Of a stretch of 64,000 nucleotides of DNA, positions 8,056 through 15,871 are shown piece by piece (positions within the stretch are counted from its first letter, which is position 1; every line of letters begins with the position of its first letter). The stretch comes from Mesobacillus persicus. Its GTDB lineage: Bacteria; Bacillota; Bacilli; Bacillales; Cytobacillaceae. The stretch covers positions 62,001-126,000 of the forward strand of contig NZ_FOBW01000008.1 in the NCBI RefSeq assembly GCF_900109925.1, in the 5' to 3' direction. Made by a program: the position numbers and the translations under genes. The notes below the pieces were generated by a model. That model did no database searches. It had not been told where the DNA came from and saw only the letters and a program-made list of their open reading frames with translations.

Positions 8056-8100
8056 AAGTCTTCTATATGGTTAAATGACAGGATGGCTACAATCAGACTT

Positions 8101-8284
8101 TCAAAAGCGATTGCCATCATTAGTAAAATAGCCATACACAGGACACTTATCTAATTCCAACTGTAACAGTTTTTTCTCTCGTGACCCTTGTGAGAAGGGT
8201 TCTCCCTCCTTGTCCAAGGATTTCATCTGCCGCTCTCAAGATTACTTTTATTTCTTCATCAGATAACCGATCCTGATTCTTCAA
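8101..8284 (-). pseudogene. Remnant of an RQC-minor-type DNA-binding protein
   Basis: From a TTG at 8284 that overlaps the stop of the upstream 99-aa gene, the minus strand reads LKNQDRLSDEEIKVILRAAD, then EILGQGGRTLLTRV, and stops. In the next frame it continues LELDKCPVYGYF. These two pieces match the N-terminal part of RQC-minor-1 family proteins (pattern EEI..ILRAADEII..GGR.LL..ILKGS...LELGLD..PVYGYF). A small deletion plus a frame change has occurred and the C-terminal domain is missing. Confidence 0.6.
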
Positions 8285-8580
8285 AATGGCAAACCCTCCA
8301 AATCCACTGAAATGATAGACTCTTTCTCTAACTTTTTCCTCTCAGCTTTCCATTTGTTTGGAGTGGCTTTTACAGATAAGACTTTCCCAAACTTTTCCTC
8401 ATACAAACCACGAACCCACCATTTTACTGGCGCTTTCCATTTTTGATCAGGTGTAGGGATGTTTTTCAATAGACTCCTAGGCGTCAATCCCAATTCCTTC
8501 GCCATTTGAAGATCAGCTTCGTTTAGCTGACATCGCTTTTTCGCATCTTTCCAAGCTTCCTGATTTTTCTTGTTCCCCAC
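8281..8580 (-). CDS. Conserved hypothetical protein (99 aa)
   Basis: 99 aa, basic, with no membrane segment. It contains AKELGLTPRSLLKNIPTPDQ and WKAPVKWWVRGLYEEKFGK, a pattern I associate with unnamed conserved Firmicute proteins. The stop codon overlaps the start of the decayed RQC-minor frame, so the two were probably translationally coupled, possibly in nucleic-acid metabolism. No function can be assigned. Confidence 0.65.
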   Translation of the reverse strand: MGNKKNQEAWKDAKKRCQLNEADLQMAKELGLTPRSLLKNIPTPDQKWKAPVKWWVRGLYEEKFGKVLSVKATPNKWKAERKKLEKESIISVDLEGLPF

Positions 8581-8654
8581 TAATACATCCTCCCGTTGTC
8601 CTGTCTTGCTATGATTTTAGATTCTAGCAAACTTCACACATGAATTCTACATAA

Positions 8655-8688
8655 AAAGGGACTGGGTTTATCGTACCCAAATCCCTTT
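8655..8688 (-). terminator. Terminator after the thermonuclease gene
   Basis: AAAGGGAcTGGGT (8655-8667) faces ACCCAaaTCCCTTT (8675-8688). On the minus strand the stem is followed by TTATG. It lies between the nuclease gene and the 99-aa gene, ending the helicase-nuclease transcript. The stretch 8689-8844 holds nothing else. Confidence 0.6.
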
Positions 8689-8844
8689 AAAACTTGTTTA
8701 ATACATAGAGATAGAATTAGTATTGATGGGTCCGTACCTTGTAACTCCCTAAACCTTAGAGTAATTTATGTCCAAATAGAATTGCCGAGCATGTTTAGCC
8801 AGTTCTCTACTAATCACTTTGTTACAACACGTATTTAGTCCGAC

Positions 8845-9435
8845 CTACGTAATAAAATCAAAATCCCCAGTCGTCGTCCCCTTGCCTCCAAACCTCCACA
8901 AGCCCACTTTTTGCCCCCGTGCCTCGCGGGCAAATTGCCGAAAATAAGGGCTGAATTTTACATCTGGCGGAAAAGTGGAGGGTTCGGCGTAGCCTTTCAA
9001 GATTAGTTCAGCGTTAAACATTTTCAAGCGAATTTCATTTTCAGAATAGTTATCTGGTTGTTCTACCCAGACAATCCGGAGCAATCTTCCATATCGGTCT
9101 CGTTCAGACAGGTCTTTTTGTAACCAGACGGTTCTTCCAGCTAGCTGTTCTTGGGTATAGTTTCGTGCTTCTTTTCCGTACACTTCGTTTTTATAAGTAG
9201 ACTCTGGGGTGTTAATTCCAATTAAGCGCACCCTTTGACGGTTGGTTAGTTCAATCGTGTCGCCATCGATTGCCCGCTGGACGATTGCAGCTTGAAAAGA
9301 AGAGAACTCCGTAGGACTTTGCACCACAGGCTGGTCTTTATCCTGATTCCTAGATTGAGCGGAATACTCTAAATGATCCGGCGTTATTTCTGGAGGATCA
9401 TTAGGATGTGTGAGAAGAGCACTTTTAGTTGACAT
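8845..9435 (-). CDS. Thermonuclease-family (SNase-like) nuclease
   Basis: 196 aa. Residues about 48-180 form a staphylococcal-nuclease fold: AIDGDTIEL, RLIGINTPES (R70, E78) and RDRYGR (R117) correspond to the catalytic Arg35, Glu43 and Arg87. The usual metal-ligand Asp40 is Asn75. SNases cleave DNA and RNA with calcium. Unusually for a Bacillus member there is no signal peptide; the first 45 residues are polar. AGAGGA lies about 15 bases before this ATG, and a closer ATG (at about 9449) is in another frame, so an ancestral signal peptide may have been lost by frameshift. It is last in the minus-strand helicase group. Confidence 0.82.
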   Translation of the reverse strand: MSTKSALLTHPNDPPEITPDHLEYSAQSRNQDKDQPVVQSPTEFSSFQAAIVQRAIDGDTIELTNRQRVRLIGINTPESTYKNEVYGKEARNYTQEQLAGRTVWLQKDLSERDRYGRLLRIVWVEQPDNYSENEIRLKMFNAELILKGYAEPSTFPPDVKFSPYFRQFAREARGQKVGLWRFGGKGTTTGDFDFIT

Positions 9436-9477
9436 AATAATATTATCATATCCTCTGAATGTCGTGTTTAGGTAAAG

Positions 9478-9900
9478 CTAGTACCTCTCAAAATGACCTG
9501 CTATTGCAGGGAACTTCTCAAATTCACTTTTTAGCGCCCGAAATGTGATGACTTCCTTGCCCCTGCTCATCTCGTAGTCTAGTGAAAGCTCGTGACAATT
9601 TAAAGGACGCTGACGAAACGTATAGGTGTAATAGTCAACCGCTGCTTGCCGGCTTGCCGCAAAGATGAAAATGAATGTTTTATCATTCTTTTTTAACGAG
9701 TACACATTGATTTTCTGAAATCCTAACGCATTCTGACGAATCATTTCTGTTACTTTCTGCATGTCCGCCCTTTCAAAGTCGAGGACCGATAGTGAATCCT
9801 CCAAACTAACCTTCCGTTCTGTGATTAAGTGATGGATCAAATGTGCCAACGCCGATTCCTCGTACATGACCGCGTCAAGGTATACATCCTTCACCAACAT
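9478..9900 (-). CDS. Hypothetical protein downstream of the DnaB-like helicase
   Basis: 140 aa from the ATG at 9900 (product MLVKDVYLDAVMYEESALAH...), chosen for AGGTGGAG 8 bases upstream. The same frame is open further, with an ATG at 9996 that would overlap the helicase end and give 172 aa. I do not recognise the family. It is soluble, begins with a helical segment and ends FPAIAGHFERY. Position between a helicase and a nuclease suggests DNA metabolism, by context only. Confidence 0.6.
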   Translation of the reverse strand: MLVKDVYLDAVMYEESALAHLIHHLITERKVSLEDSLSVLDFERADMQKVTEMIRQNALGFQKINVYSLKKNDKTFIFIFAASRQAAVDYYTYTFRQRPLNCHELSLDYEMSRGKEVITFRALKSEFEKFPAIAGHFERY

Positions 9901-9973
9901 GTGTCCGGCTCCACCTCTGCTAGCATGTTTGCTTGTACTCTCTGTACATAAGGGAATCATCATCATGATTCCG

Positions 9974-11242
9974 TTAAGATGAAACCTTCGTTTCATTACT
10001 TTCAGGCAAATCCTCAATCTTACCTGTACATTCGTTATATTTCGCCATAACTGTCCCGACTGGACCGTTGCGGTTTTTGCACACAATCAACTCTAGCATC
10101 GGGTTTCCTTCACTCTGGTCGTAATATTTTTCACGATAAAGGAAAACAATCAGATCGGCATCCTGCTCCACGCTTCCGGATTCACGAATATCGGACATCA
10201 TCGGTCGTTTATTCATTCGACTTTCAACATTACGGTTGAGCTGTGCTAAACACACGACTGGGCAAGAAAACTCTTTAGCCATTGCTTTTAGGCTTTTTGA
10301 AATTTCTGTCACCTGCATATGAGAGTTTCCAGCATCCTTGTGACTTGTCCCAATTAAGGTCAAATAGTCGATAAAAATAATCGGTTTCTTCATTGGAAAT
10401 TGGTGAATCATCTTACGGGTTTTCGCTCTCATTTCCGCAACGGTTTGGCTTGCGCCATCAAAAATTTGAATAGTGGTCTTATTCAGACTTCCTATAATAC
10501 TTGGCCATCGATCCTTCTGACTTTGACTTAATAGCAGCTTCGGGTTCCGCATTTTCACCCGATTGAAGCCTCCTGTAGAAGCAATTAGTCTCGAGGTGAT
10601 CGATTTCTCAGGCATTTCTAAGGAAAAGAGCAACGGAAGGTAGCCTGCCCATCCTGCAGCCTTTGCAAAATGAAGCATGACATCCGTTTTCCCCATCGAA
10701 GGCCGTGCCGCAAGAATGGTCACTTCACCATCCTGAAAGCCACTCGTCATGACATCAAGCTGTTTTATGCCTGTTGTCGCACTTATAGATAACTCAACCT
10801 CCTGCCACGGGGCCTCATACACGTCTGCTAAAGCCTGGGTGATGGACTTATGGTCCTCTAACCTGACTTCGTTAATTTTATCTAGCTTAGAAATTACTTG
10901 GCTAATTTCCCAATCATGGCTAGCTGCAAGAGTTAAGATATTTTTCTTTTCACGTTCCTTCCATGCTTCGAGGACCAATTTCTCGATTTCGTGAAATTTC
11001 TCAACATCCGCATGAGCTTGTAGTTCATTTAGATAGGACATTCCTCCAAAGGCATCAAGGTTGTTCTTAAACGACATCGTAATTAAAAAATCGTTCCCCT
11101 TGCCTGAAATATTAAACTCAATCATCTGTTGCATGATTTCTCGGTTACGTGTTTCCGCTAAATGCTGTGGTCGGATAACCGTATCTTGGATCAAATAACT
11201 TGCCTTCATCAAGCACCCTAAGAAGGCCTTTTCTCCCATCAT
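9974..11242 (-). CDS. DnaB-like replicative helicase
   Basis: 422 aa. The N-terminal DnaB domain is short and diverged (residues 1-100). A RecA-like helicase core follows with Walker A ARPSMGKT (179-187), Walker B PIIFIDYL (near 297), and the DnaB signature QLNRNVESR ... MSDIRESGSVEQDADLI. It overlaps the upstream DnaD-like gene by 4 bases (ATGA), so the two are coupled. Chromosomal DnaB is about 450 aa, so this is more likely a second, element-borne or specialised helicase. Phage or integrative-element origin is inferred. Confidence 0.88.
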   Translation of the reverse strand: MMGEKAFLGCLMKASYLIQDTVIRPQHLAETRNREIMQQMIEFNISGKGNDFLITMSFKNNLDAFGGMSYLNELQAHADVEKFHEIEKLVLEAWKEREKKNILTLAASHDWEISQVISKLDKINEVRLEDHKSITQALADVYEAPWQEVELSISATTGIKQLDVMTSGFQDGEVTILAARPSMGKTDVMLHFAKAAGWAGYLPLLFSLEMPEKSITSRLIASTGGFNRVKMRNPKLLLSQSQKDRWPSIIGSLNKTTIQIFDGASQTVAEMRAKTRKMIHQFPMKKPIIFIDYLTLIGTSHKDAGNSHMQVTEISKSLKAMAKEFSCPVVCLAQLNRNVESRMNKRPMMSDIRESGSVEQDADLIVFLYREKYYDQSEGNPMLELIVCKNRNGPVGTVMAKYNECTGKIEDLPESNETKVSS

Positions 11243-12078
11243 CCTTCCTCATCCTCCCCAGCACAGAGATCCAATTTAAATAGACTCGGGATCGATCTTC
11301 CTGTACTCTCACATGACTGTTTCCGTTTTTTCGGTAGTCGTTCTGTAAAAGCAAGCTGTGCTGCGTGAACTTCATTTACGGTCTGATATCCTTTACCGGC
11401 CCAATCACGAAGGATGGCTTCGATATACTTCCAGTTTCTTGATCCATTTTCCACCGCTTGTTTCATCGCCTCGATGACGAGTTCCTCCGACAAGTCCTCA
11501 CACCATCTCAGAATTTTTTCCGAGATATAAGCACCAATCGTGCCGAACCCATTTTGTTCGAAAAACCGGAATGGATTCTCTCCGTCAGTGCGCATTTCTT
11601 TTACTTCTTCTTTCTCTGAAGTAATCTCTGGTAATGGTGTGCTCAACATTGTTTCTTCAGCTGGGCAGTTCGAATCCTCGTAGGACTCATCTTGAACATT
11701 TCGAACGCTCACTTCCTCTTCATTTTGAACAACAGAGGATCGAAATCCTTCACCGTTGATGGCTTCTAATGCCTCATAATTAATGCGGTACCATTTTGTT
11801 TTATCTAATTTCAATCGATTAAAGTTTCCTGACAGAATTAATTTCTCTTGTTCAAGCTTTGAGATGATTCGGCGAATCGTGCTGATGGACCAGAATGGAA
11901 ACTGTACTTTCCAGCCTTCATAGGTGTTATACACCCAGTGATGTCCATCATGAGTATGTTTGCTTTCGTTCAGCCAATAAAAAAGCTGCTGAAGAAAAAT
12001 CGTTTCATTCAAGCCAATCCTCGTCGCTAACTTCGGTAATACCAACATCGGTGTTTCATTGCACAATAATCTACTCAT
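11239..12078 (-). CDS. DnaD-domain replication initiation/helicase-loading protein
   Basis: 279 aa from the ATG at 12078, chosen because a perfect AAGGAGGG lies 8 bases upstream (12087-12094). The N-terminal winged-helix part (LPKLATRIGLNETIFLQQLFYWL ... read as IGLNE, FLQQL, VYNTYEGW, FPFWS.STIRR) resembles phage replisome organisers. The C-terminal part (residues about 175-250, with FEQNGFGTIGAYISEKI and NWKYIEAIL..W) is a DnaD/DnaB_2 domain. Such proteins load DnaB helicase onto single-stranded DNA. It lies directly downstream of the comK-like gene. Confidence 0.85.
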   Translation of the reverse strand: MSRLLCNETPMLVLPKLATRIGLNETIFLQQLFYWLNESKHTHDGHHWVYNTYEGWKVQFPFWSISTIRRIISKLEQEKLILSGNFNRLKLDKTKWYRINYEALEAINGEGFRSSVVQNEEEVSVRNVQDESYEDSNCPAEETMLSTPLPEITSEKEEVKEMRTDGENPFRFFEQNGFGTIGAYISEKILRWCEDLSEELVIEAMKQAVENGSRNWKYIEAILRDWAGKGYQTVNEVHAAQLAFTERLPKKRKQSCESTGRSIPSLFKLDLCAGEDEEG

Positions 12079-12406
12079 TCTTATAGCCCTCCTTATGACC
12101 AAACCACGTTTCCGTTTGAAATGACCTTCCACCTTTTAAATATGCTTTTCGATTCATTTAGGACAGGCCATTTGTAAAAAAATAGACAAGTTGCTGTTCA
12201 AATCCTAAGAAGTCTTACAGATTTTCCGAACGGGAAAGCCCATGCAGGTCGCAGACCGTCTTTAGACAAGGGATGATAGTGAGGTCAAATGCGGAGTACC
12301 ACTTTTAACCGTAAGGTTTTGTGGTGCTTGAAGTATTTGAAAATTTCACTATCTTTATTTTTGCACACTAGTTGCAGTTATTATAATAAACTAATACAAT
12401 ATAGTC

Positions 12407-13183
12407 ATGGAAGAATATAGAAGAACAAAGACAACTGTATCATTGATTAACTATCATTTTGTATTTTGTCCTCGCTATCGGAGGAAGATATTTCTTGATT
12501 CTAAAGTCGAGCTTAAACATAAGTTAGGAACACTACGTATCACGAAAAAGTCAGATAAATGGATCGCACAAATTTCTGTCAGTATACCTACTACTCAAAA
12601 AACAGGATTGAAAGTCATGGGAGTAGATTTAGGGCTAAAAGTACCTGCTGTTGCAGTGACTGATGACGAAAAAGTGGGTTTCTTTGGTAATGGCAGACAG
12701 AATAAATACAAAAAGAGAAAGTTTCGTTCTGTTCGAAAAGCATTAGGCACAAAGAAAAAAATAAATGCTATCCGCAATTCAAAAGACAAGGAACAGCGTT
12801 GGATGGAAGATCAAGACCACAAAGTGAGTCGTGCGATTGTTAATTTTGCTAAAGAAAATAAAATCTCTGTCATTCGTTTAGAACGACTAGCGAATATAAG
12901 ACAGACGACAAGAACCAGTCGTAAAAACGAAAAGAATTTGCACACATGGTCATTCTATCGTCTATCTCAATTCATTGAGTACAAAGCCGAGTTAGAAGGC
13001 ATTAAAGTCGAATATGTTAATCCTGCATATACAAGTCAGACATGCCCTAAGTGTTCTGGTAAGAATAAAGCACAAGACAGAAAATACAAGTGCAAATGCG
13101 GATTAGAGAAACATAGAGACATAATTGGTGCTATGAATATTCGATATGCACCTGTGGTTGATGGTAATAGTCAATCAGCCTAA
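12407..13183 (+). CDS. TnpA-TnpB fusion protein made by internal deletion
   Basis: 258 aa. Residues 1-35 (EEYRRTKTTVSLINYHFVFC, then PRYRRKIFLDSKVE) are the start of an IS200/IS605 Y1 transposase TnpA. From about residue 36 the protein is the C-terminal half of TnpB: GVDLGLK (RuvC Asp), IRLERLANIR (Glu), zinc ribbon CPKCSG...CKCG, and HRDIIGAMNIR (Asp). The HUH and tyrosine residues of TnpA and the RNA-binding N-terminal lobe of TnpB are gone. The frame is open across the junction. It is most likely non-functional as transposase, but the RuvC triad remains. No good ribosome binding site is seen. Confidence 0.85.
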   Translation: MEEYRRTKTTVSLINYHFVFCPRYRRKIFLDSKVELKHKLGTLRITKKSDKWIAQISVSIPTTQKTGLKVMGVDLGLKVPAVAVTDDEKVGFFGNGRQNKYKKRKFRSVRKALGTKKKINAIRNSKDKEQRWMEDQDHKVSRAIVNFAKENKISVIRLERLANIRQTTRTSRKNEKNLHTWSFYRLSQFIEYKAELEGIKVEYVNPAYTSQTCPKCSGKNKAQDRKYKCKCGLEKHRDIIGAMNIRYAPVVDGNSQSA

Positions 13184-13338
13184 GATGCTATACGCACTGT
13201 CTTAGGAGGGGTAATGAGATGCCCTCACCTTGAGGATTGTTCAAAACAGAAATGGACTGCGAACGCTTAGTCACTCAAGAATCCCACCCGTTAAACCGTA
13301 AGGTTTAGGGCTTGCGTCTTTAGACGTGGGAGTCTCAA
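13160..13338 (+). ncRNA. Putative omega (reRNA) region at the IS right end
   Basis: TnpB elements encode a guide RNA from the 3' end of tnpB through the right end, with the guide read from the flank. Here CCTAAGA...TCTTAGG (near 13180-13207) and the right-end fold CCCAC...GTGGG with the inner TTAAACCgtaaGGTTTA and GTCTttAGAC stems are intact. The guide would begin at 13339 (TCGACCATTCTCTTTTGG), inside the comK-like gene. The start is an estimate. Confidence 0.45.
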
Positions 13339-13943
13339 TCGACCATTCTCTTTTGGGAGTCAGCTATTTTTCTTTCTAACGTTTGTTTGCATTCATGAGG
13401 ATGCTCGTCAAACTCTATGCTGCCGGTATCCTTGCATTGCTTATATTCCTTCTTCGGTTCCAGGTGTATAATCATCGAGTTGTTTGACCTCTCCGCGACG
13501 ATTCTCCGTAAGTCGCCAGCTTTCTGCTTCTTTGTGTTGAACGAGGTGAGTTTTGCTTTTATTTCTAAGGTACGGCTGTTACTAAGTTCAATGATTGTTT
13601 CCCGACCTTGGGCATGGGTATGGATGATGTGGCTATGGTTAAACCAGATACATTCTGGGTGTGTGGGCGAGATATGTGGGAAAAGACAAATATCCTGTGC
13701 TTGGCAAACGATAAATGGATACATTTTCGCTTTCCCAAGAATAGATTTCGCCCCTTCAACCGCTCCCTGGAGGTTTTGTCCGTAATAATGTAAGGATTCT
13801 CTGATGACTTGTATAGGAGACTGATCAACCAGGATGGGGGTTTCGCCCTCTAGTACGATGGTGCAAAGCTTTCCAAATGAATGATATTTTCCCGTTACTA
13901 AGATTGTTTTTTGATTAATGATGTAGCGGTTGATGAACTTCAA
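13335..13943 (-). CDS. comK: ComK-family competence transcription factor
   Basis: 202 aa. Similarity to ComK spans residues about 20-155, including LVDQSPIQVI..S..YYG, the LFPHISPTHPECIWFNHSHI block, and ELSNSRTLEIKAKLTSFNTK. The C-terminal tail is diverged. The start is TTG at 13943, since AAAAGGAG lies 8 bases upstream and overlaps an alternative GTG at 13952. ComK activates DNA-uptake genes and binds AT boxes. The last codon and stop (GAT TGA) come from the IS608-like element; the uninterrupted gene would end GAG TAA, so only the last residue changed. The gene precedes the DnaD-like/helicase genes on the same strand. It may be a paralogue rather than the main comK. Confidence 0.78.
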   Translation of the reverse strand: MKFINRYIINQKTILVTGKYHSFGKLCTIVLEGETPILVDQSPIQVIRESLHYYGQNLQGAVEGAKSILGKAKMYPFIVCQAQDICLFPHISPTHPECIWFNHSHIIHTHAQGRETIIELSNSRTLEIKAKLTSFNTKKQKAGDLRRIVAERSNNSMIIHLEPKKEYKQCKDTGSIEFDEHPHECKQTLERKIADSQKRMVD

Positions 13944-13974
13944 GTGTTCCACTCCTTTTCTTAATTACCTAAGA

Positions 13975-14004
13975 TTGCAATTTTTAAGAGAATAGGAGTA
14001 TACT
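13975..14004 (+). promoter_or_regulatory. Sigma-A-type promoter for a small RNA
   Basis: TTGCAA (13975-13980), an 18-base spacer and TATACT (13999-14004). The predicted start near 14011 coincides with the first hairpin of the structured segment that ends in a strong terminator. Divergent from the comK-like gene. Confidence 0.45.
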
Positions 14005-14010
14005 AACAAT

Positions 14011-14086
14011 AAGTTGGTATACCCCAACTTGCCTAAGCCCCCGGGTGCTGTCTGCCAGACTTCATACCCTGGGGTTTTTTGTTTTT
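14011..14086 (+). ncRNA. Candidate small structured RNA with terminator
   Basis: AAGTTGG tata CCCCAACTT (14011-14030) forms a first hairpin. A second, CCCC-c-GGGT (14038-14046) with ACCC-t-GGGG (14066-14074), is followed by TTTTTTGTTTTTT, a textbook terminator. There is no open frame. With the promoter at 13975-14004 this would be an RNA of about 70-75 nt beside comK. Not recognised as a known family. Confidence 0.5.
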
Positions 14087-14942
14087 TCTATTTATTATCC
14101 ACATCACCTCCTTTACTGAGAAAAAATTTGATTGGAATAGCAATTCTCGTGTATGGGCCTTGCTTGATGAATCATTACCATCTATAAAAGAAACATAGAC
14201 TTTTTGTATAAAAATAAGGGGTTTAACACGGATGATGTCGAACGCTATTAATTTGCTAGCATTTGCTATCTAATTGATAGTTAGAATCATCAATCGAATT
14301 TGGTAATAAAAGATTGCATGGGAATTCCAGATTTAAAGGAAAGAATAGTAACAATGTTGTAGTACACATGGTGGATTGCATCATAACAAAGACTCTCATT
14401 TTTATGGAGCCTTAGTACAAAAACATCGTTCTTTACTTGCCTTGATGCACAATCATTATGGTGGGTACATAGAGGTCGCCGTGCTTTTAGGAACACGGTT
14501 ACTTTCAAAACTTATTTTTATGTTCAAAGCGACTTGGTGAGGGTTTTGATTTGAATGGCTTTATATGTTAGATAATTGGTGAAAAGATAGGATTGTTAGC
14601 GTTTACATTTTACTTATGATGGTATACAAAGATAGTTTCTTTTACACCTTTTACCACTCCCTTTCACATTATATCTTCTTGTTCTCTAGCTGCCTATTCC
14701 CTCTGATATAAGAAAACTCAAAAAAATTCGTTTTTTTGCAAAGTTTTACAATATCGACACAATTCGACTAATACCTGTGGTTTTCTGTCGATAAAACGCG
14801 ATTTTAAACATAGCCCTCCCTCTTTTAATTTATATTTAGTAGGTTTGTTTTGGGATCATTTTCGCGTTTTTACCATTAATATTATTTTGGGCAGGCAGAT
14901 TGTGACAAGTCACAGTGACTTGTCACATGTCCCACACACGTT
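14087..14942. other. Long stretch without supported genes
   Basis: Short open frames (for example 14290-14508 minus) show no family resemblance or ribosome binding site. The only clear structure is the 27-bp palindrome at 14901-14927. The rest is AT-rich and may hold decayed sequence. Confidence 0.45.
14901..14927. repeat. 27-bp near-perfect palindrome
   Basis: TGTGACAAGTCAC (14901-14913), one central A, and GTGACTTGTCACA (14915-14927): 13-bp perfect arms. It lies 15 bp from the 3' end of the minus-strand membrane-protein gene. It has no T-run, so it may be a dispersed repeat or a protein-binding site rather than a terminator. Confidence 0.65.
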
Positions 14943-15311
14943 TCATCTTCTCCTCAAGTACTTTTCATTTATCAGTAACACCTTCCCGTTCTCTAAAACG
15001 GAGTATTTACGATTCATGAATCGGTACTTCTTATAAAGATTGTGTCCGATGATGTAAGTTGGTAAGATCATTAATAGTAGAATGAAGATCGGTAACAGAT
15101 AGTTAAATTCTTTCCCAAAGATATAAATCGTTGTTACTGCATGGACGATATAAGCTGTCATCAGGACAATCATGACATTGCAAATATGGAACGCAACAAC
15201 CTCTTTAGTTTCTCGGAACATTCGTTCTAATTCATATTTAAAGTGAATTGTAACAAGTACTGCTACCATTATGGCAATAAGGGAAAACAAATATGTTAAA
15301 ACTGTATCCAT
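14943..15311 (-). CDS. Hypothetical membrane protein, three predicted helices
   Basis: 122 aa, not recognised. Hydrophobic segments are near residues 5-24, 42-66 and 70-90, followed by a basic C-terminal tail (NLYKKYRFMNRKYSVLENGK). No clear ribosome binding site next to the ATG was seen. A perfect palindrome follows the stop. The stand-alone position gives no functional clue. Confidence 0.55.
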   Translation of the reverse strand: MDTVLTYLFSLIAIMVAVLVTIHFKYELERMFRETKEVVAFHICNVMIVLMTAYIVHAVTTIYIFGKEFNYLLPIFILLLMILPTYIIGHNLYKKYRFMNRKYSVLENGKVLLINEKYLRRR

Positions 15312-15700
15312 TTTTGATTACTTAGCCCCTTCCAACTAACTTCCAATTCAGTTCAATGGATATCATCTCCACAATCACCAACTATAAACATCCCACTCAG
15401 TCAAAATTTTAAATTCGTAGTGAATAAAATCTTAACTTGCATCTATATAAAGATATAAATAATTTGTATGTATGCTCATAGTAATTCATATTAATGGTGG
15501 GATAATGATGAAAGTTTCCTTTTTAATAAGAACATTACCAGTTTTTTTATTTGGTTGCGGCGTCGGGCATTTAAATGATTGTTTTAGAATAGCCGCCTTT
15601 TGTGCGAAGGCTGAAAAAGCAAAGGGAGGTCCCCCTTTGCTTCAACTCCCATAGCTTACTGTTAAACCAATGGGCTAAGGTAAGTTAAAAACAGTTACTA
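15312..15700. other. Intergenic stretch, one hairpin
   Basis: Contains GCAAAGGG agg tCCCCCTTTGC near 15618-15641, a stable hairpin without a T-run. A 60-codon open frame across it begins near 15472 but has an unconvincing start and composition, so I do not call it. Confidence 0.4.
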
Positions 15701-15740
15701 AAAAGGCGTGCAAACTGATTACAGTTTTGACACGCCTTTT
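15701..15740. terminator. Strong bidirectional terminator after the YqxD-family gene
   Basis: AAAAGGCGTGcAAACTG (15701-15717) pairs with CAGTTTTGaCACGCCTTTT (15722-15740), with T-runs in both directions. It sits 130 bp beyond the stop of the minus-strand UPF0178 gene. Confidence 0.75.
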
Positions 15741-15871
15741 TATTGGTGAACAGGAGTATGCCACCGAAAAGTTAAATTTCCTTTTGCGTACTAGTTGCAA
15801 ATAGGATAAAAATTCAGATTCCAAGTCGTTCTTTGTTCTGTTTCTCAACATGGAACTCATCAACGGTGCCG

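Larger units (their letters stand above)
7433..8100. other. Intergenic stretch carrying repeats
   Basis: I find no supported gene in this region. It contains the second copy of the TGGGGTCA repeat (7955-8008) and a perfect 13-bp hairpin (8023-8055), both listed separately. The remainder is AT-rich. Confidence 0.5.
12219..13338 (+). mobile_element. IS608-like (IS200/IS605) element with an internal deletion
   Basis: The boundaries follow the IS608 rules. Target TTAC is kept at 12215-12218, and the left hairpin (12239-12272) is preceded by guide AAAG (12235-12238). The right hairpin (13283-13330) is preceded by guide GAAT (13279-13282), and the right end is TCAA (13335-13338). Joining the flanks (TTAC to TCGACC) restores a GAG TAA end to the comK-like gene, which strongly supports the limits. 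At about 1.12 kb it lacks roughly the middle of tnpA and the N-terminal half of tnpB. Both ends look intact, so it could still move if a transposase acted in trans. Confidence 0.82.

Noticed and set aside
8281-13943. A complete prophage
   Set aside because: Helicase and DnaD-like genes recall phage replication modules, but no integrase, capsid, terminase or lysis genes are seen.
14290-14508. 72-codon open frame on the minus strand
   Set aside because: No ribosome binding site, odd composition and no recognisable motif.
15472-15654. 60-codon open frame with a hydrophobic start
   Set aside because: It ends across a hairpin and shows no family pattern; kept as a note in the gap entry only.
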